Part shown: piece by piece, positions 4,088 to 5,197 of the stretch
Layout: every line of letters begins with the position of its first letter
Position numbering within the stretch: the first letter of the stretch is position 1
DNA from: Candidatus Bipolaricaulota bacterium
Lineage (GTDB): Bacteria; Bipolaricaulota; Bipolaricaulia; RBG-16-55-9
Direction: 5' to 3'
Length of the DNA stretch: 5,197 bases
Assembly (NCBI GenBank): GCA_027021605.1
Contig: JALUUA010000358.1
Span: 1-5,197 of the forward strand
Translations under genes and position numbers: made by a program
Notes under the pieces: generated by a model
The model's database searches: none
The model's input: only the letters and a program-made list of their open reading frames with translations
What the model was told of the DNA's origin: nothing

Positions 4088-4999
4088 ATGGCTCAGGCGG
4101 CACGGTTTCGACGGGCGCTCATCGCGGCGTTGTTGCTGGCGGCCCTGGGCGGTCCCGGCGCGGGGTTCTCCGCGCTCCCGCTCCGGGCTCAGGAGGGGCG
4201 GCCTCCGGTCTTCGGGCCACAGGAGGTGCTGCCGCTCTTCTTCCACTCCCTCCGCGAGGGGGACCTCCTCCTCCTGCGGGATGGGAGCGTGGTGAGCGGA
4301 CGGATTCCCGCGGAGGCGTTCACGCTGGAGACGGCCGAGGGCCCTCGGACGGTCGCGCGGGAGGACGTCGTGGCGCTGGTGCTGGCCCGCCCCGACGAGG
4401 AGGGCGCCGAGGACCGCCTCCACACGTGGGAGGGCGAGCGGCTGGCCGGTCGGCTGCAGCGGGACCTCACCGTGGAGGTGGTGCTGGATCGGCGGGTGCC
4501 CCTGGATCCCGCGCGGGTGAAGGCCGTCCTCCTCCAGACGGACCTCATCGACCCCCGTAGGCGGCCGAATCCGGCGGTCTTTCGCCAGCTCTTCGGCCTC
4601 TTCTCCGACCTGTTGGCGAGCGTGACGAAGTTCGACCTGCTCGTGTTCCCCAACCGCTGGGTGGCCAGCGTCGCCCTGGAGAACCGGGGCGAACTGGCGT
4701 TCACCCTCGAGTCGCCCATCTTCGGGACGTTCACCTTCGGGGCCTCCCAGATCGCCGCGGTGATCTTCGGCCGCGGGGAGAACGACCCCGACGTGCTGAT
4801 GCTCCAGAACGGCGACCGCGTCTCCGGCCGGGTCACGGGGCGGAGCGACCTTTCGGGGACCGTGGCGGGCTTCCCCGAGCTTGCGTTCGCCTTCCCCAAG
4901 GACGCGCTCCGGGAGGAGCTGAGCCGCATCGTCCTCAAGATGCCCGTGCGCCTCTTCGGCGGCGGAGGCCGCCCCGTCGGCCCGCGCGAGGACGACTAG
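4088..4999 (+). CDS. Secreted protein with four degenerate beta-rich repeats, family unknown
   Basis: This 303-residue protein is of a type I cannot name. Residues 1-9 are basic, 10-30 are hydrophobic (ALIAALLLAAL then GGPGAGF), and LRAQ at 32-35 is a likely Sec signal-peptidase site. The mature part contains four related units of about 45 residues. Unit 1 (58-101) starts GDLLLLRDGSVVSGRI, unit 2 (108-151) starts EDRLHTWEGERLAGRL, unit 3 (182-229) starts FDLLVFPNRWVASVAL, and unit 4 (234-285) starts PDVLMLQNGDRVSGRV. Each ends in a hydrophobic strand (VVALVLA, VKAVLLQ, IAAVIFG, SRIVLKM). The shared pattern is DxLxLxxGdxvsGrv, then a strand, then xxIxxIvl, which suggests small beta-barrels in series. 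The helical linker at 160-180 divides two pairs. GAGGTGAG before the ATG fixes the start. It is probably co-transcribed with the next gene, 11 nt downstream. No catalytic motif is visible, so a structural or binding role at the cell envelope is an inference. Confidence 0.8.
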   Translation: MAQAARFRRALIAALLLAALGGPGAGFSALPLRAQEGRPPVFGPQEVLPLFFHSLREGDLLLLRDGSVVSGRIPAEAFTLETAEGPRTVAREDVVALVLARPDEEGAEDRLHTWEGERLAGRLQRDLTVEVVLDRRVPLDPARVKAVLLQTDLIDPRRRPNPAVFRQLFGLFSDLLASVTKFDLLVFPNRWVASVALENRGELAFTLESPIFGTFTFGASQIAAVIFGRGENDPDVLMLQNGDRVSGRVTGRSDLSGTVAGFPELAFAFPKDALREELSRIVLKMPVRLFGGGGRPVGPREDD

Positions 5000-5010
5000 A
5001 GCGAACGACG

Positions 5011-5197
5011 ATGGACCTGCGGACGCTGCTTTGGGTGGGACTGGTGGTCGCCGGGCTCCTGGGCCTCCTCGTCCTTCGGGCCGCGGGGCCGGGGGTTCCC
5101 ACGCCGGGGCCCCCCGAGATCGTCGCGATCGAGTTCCCGGAGGAGGTCGAGGCCGACGGCGAGGAGGTCATCGGCTACGTCCGCTTTCGGGACCCCG
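5011..5197 (+). CDS. Membrane-anchored extracytoplasmic protein (N-terminal part)
   Basis: An ATG at 5011 opens a frame that leaves the window after 62 codons. Residues 1-24 (MDLRTLLWVGLVVAGLLGLL and on) form one hydrophobic helix, a signal anchor or uncleaved signal. A Gly/Pro-rich linker (GPGVPTPGPP) follows, then IVAIEFPEEVEADGEEVIGYVRFRDP, given here as IVAIEFPEEVEADG plus EEVIGYVRFRDP. That segment has the alternating pattern of an immunoglobulin-like or CARDB-like beta-sandwich with acidic loops. It has no good Shine-Dalgarno (AGCGAACGACG before the ATG). It is 11 nt behind the secreted repeat protein, so translational coupling and a shared envelope role are likely. The family is not recognisable from this fragment. 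Confidence 0.7.
   Translation, partial: MDLRTLLWVGLVVAGLLGLLVLRAAGPGVPTPGPPEIVAIEFPEEVEADGEEVIGYVRFRDP

Noticed and set aside
4189..4938. Minus-strand frame of 249 codons inside the secreted-protein gene
   Set aside because: Ser/Arg/Thr-rich low-complexity shadow; the plus frame has a signal peptide, repeats and a ribosome site.

Overview
The window is GC-rich bacterial DNA: strong Shine-Dalgarno sites, sigma70-like promoters and a Sec-type signal peptide. Its best-identified genes form a two-gene mannosylglycerate pathway, mpgS and mpgP. That pathway is typical of thermophilic or halotolerant lineages such as Thermus, Rhodothermus and some deep-branching candidate phyla. A thermophilic or salt-tolerant bacterium is therefore likely by inference. 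The phylum cannot be fixed from this sequence; Deinococcota or Bipolaricaulota-like would be guesses.

Left part (1-1005): a region of gene decay around one intact gene. It opens with the C-terminal end of a membrane protein (1-135, +). Next, on the minus strand, are remnants of a HicBA toxin-antitoxin pair: hicB has an in-frame TAG at codon 35 and only the first few codons of hicA can be recognised. An intact small PPC/DUF296-domain protein (464-877, +) follows. Then come two minus-strand scraps, the first 13 or so codons of an ABC-transporter ATPase and the last 30 or so of an ABC-2-type permease, joined out of frame. They look like the ends of a deleted transporter operon.

Middle (1002-3884, all minus, transcribed right to left): mpgS, mpgP, a ribbon-helix-helix antitoxin and a PIN-domain toxin. 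mpgS and mpgP overlap by GTGA, antitoxin and toxin overlap by 14 nt, and 39 bp separate mpgP from the antitoxin. MpgS condenses GDP-mannose with 3-phosphoglycerate to mannosyl-3-phosphoglycerate; MpgP removes the phosphate to give the compatible solute mannosylglycerate. The toxin-antitoxin pair has its own plausible promoter and a 12-bp palindromic operator candidate, but may also receive read-through from mpgSP.

Right part (3885-5197): a 203-bp divergent intergenic region holds an extended -10 promoter for mpgS, a leader inverted repeat with mutually exclusive pairings, an ATCCCG triplet repeat and a perfect TATAAT box for the rightward genes. These are a secreted protein with four degenerate copies of a roughly 45-residue beta-rich unit (4088-4999) and, 11 nt downstream, the start of a membrane-anchored extracytoplasmic protein that runs off the window. 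Neither belongs to a family I recognise, and they are the most novel coding content here.

I saw no tRNA, rRNA, CRISPR array, insertion sequence or attachment site. The only stretch over 300 bases without an intact gene (136-463) is the hicBA remnant.
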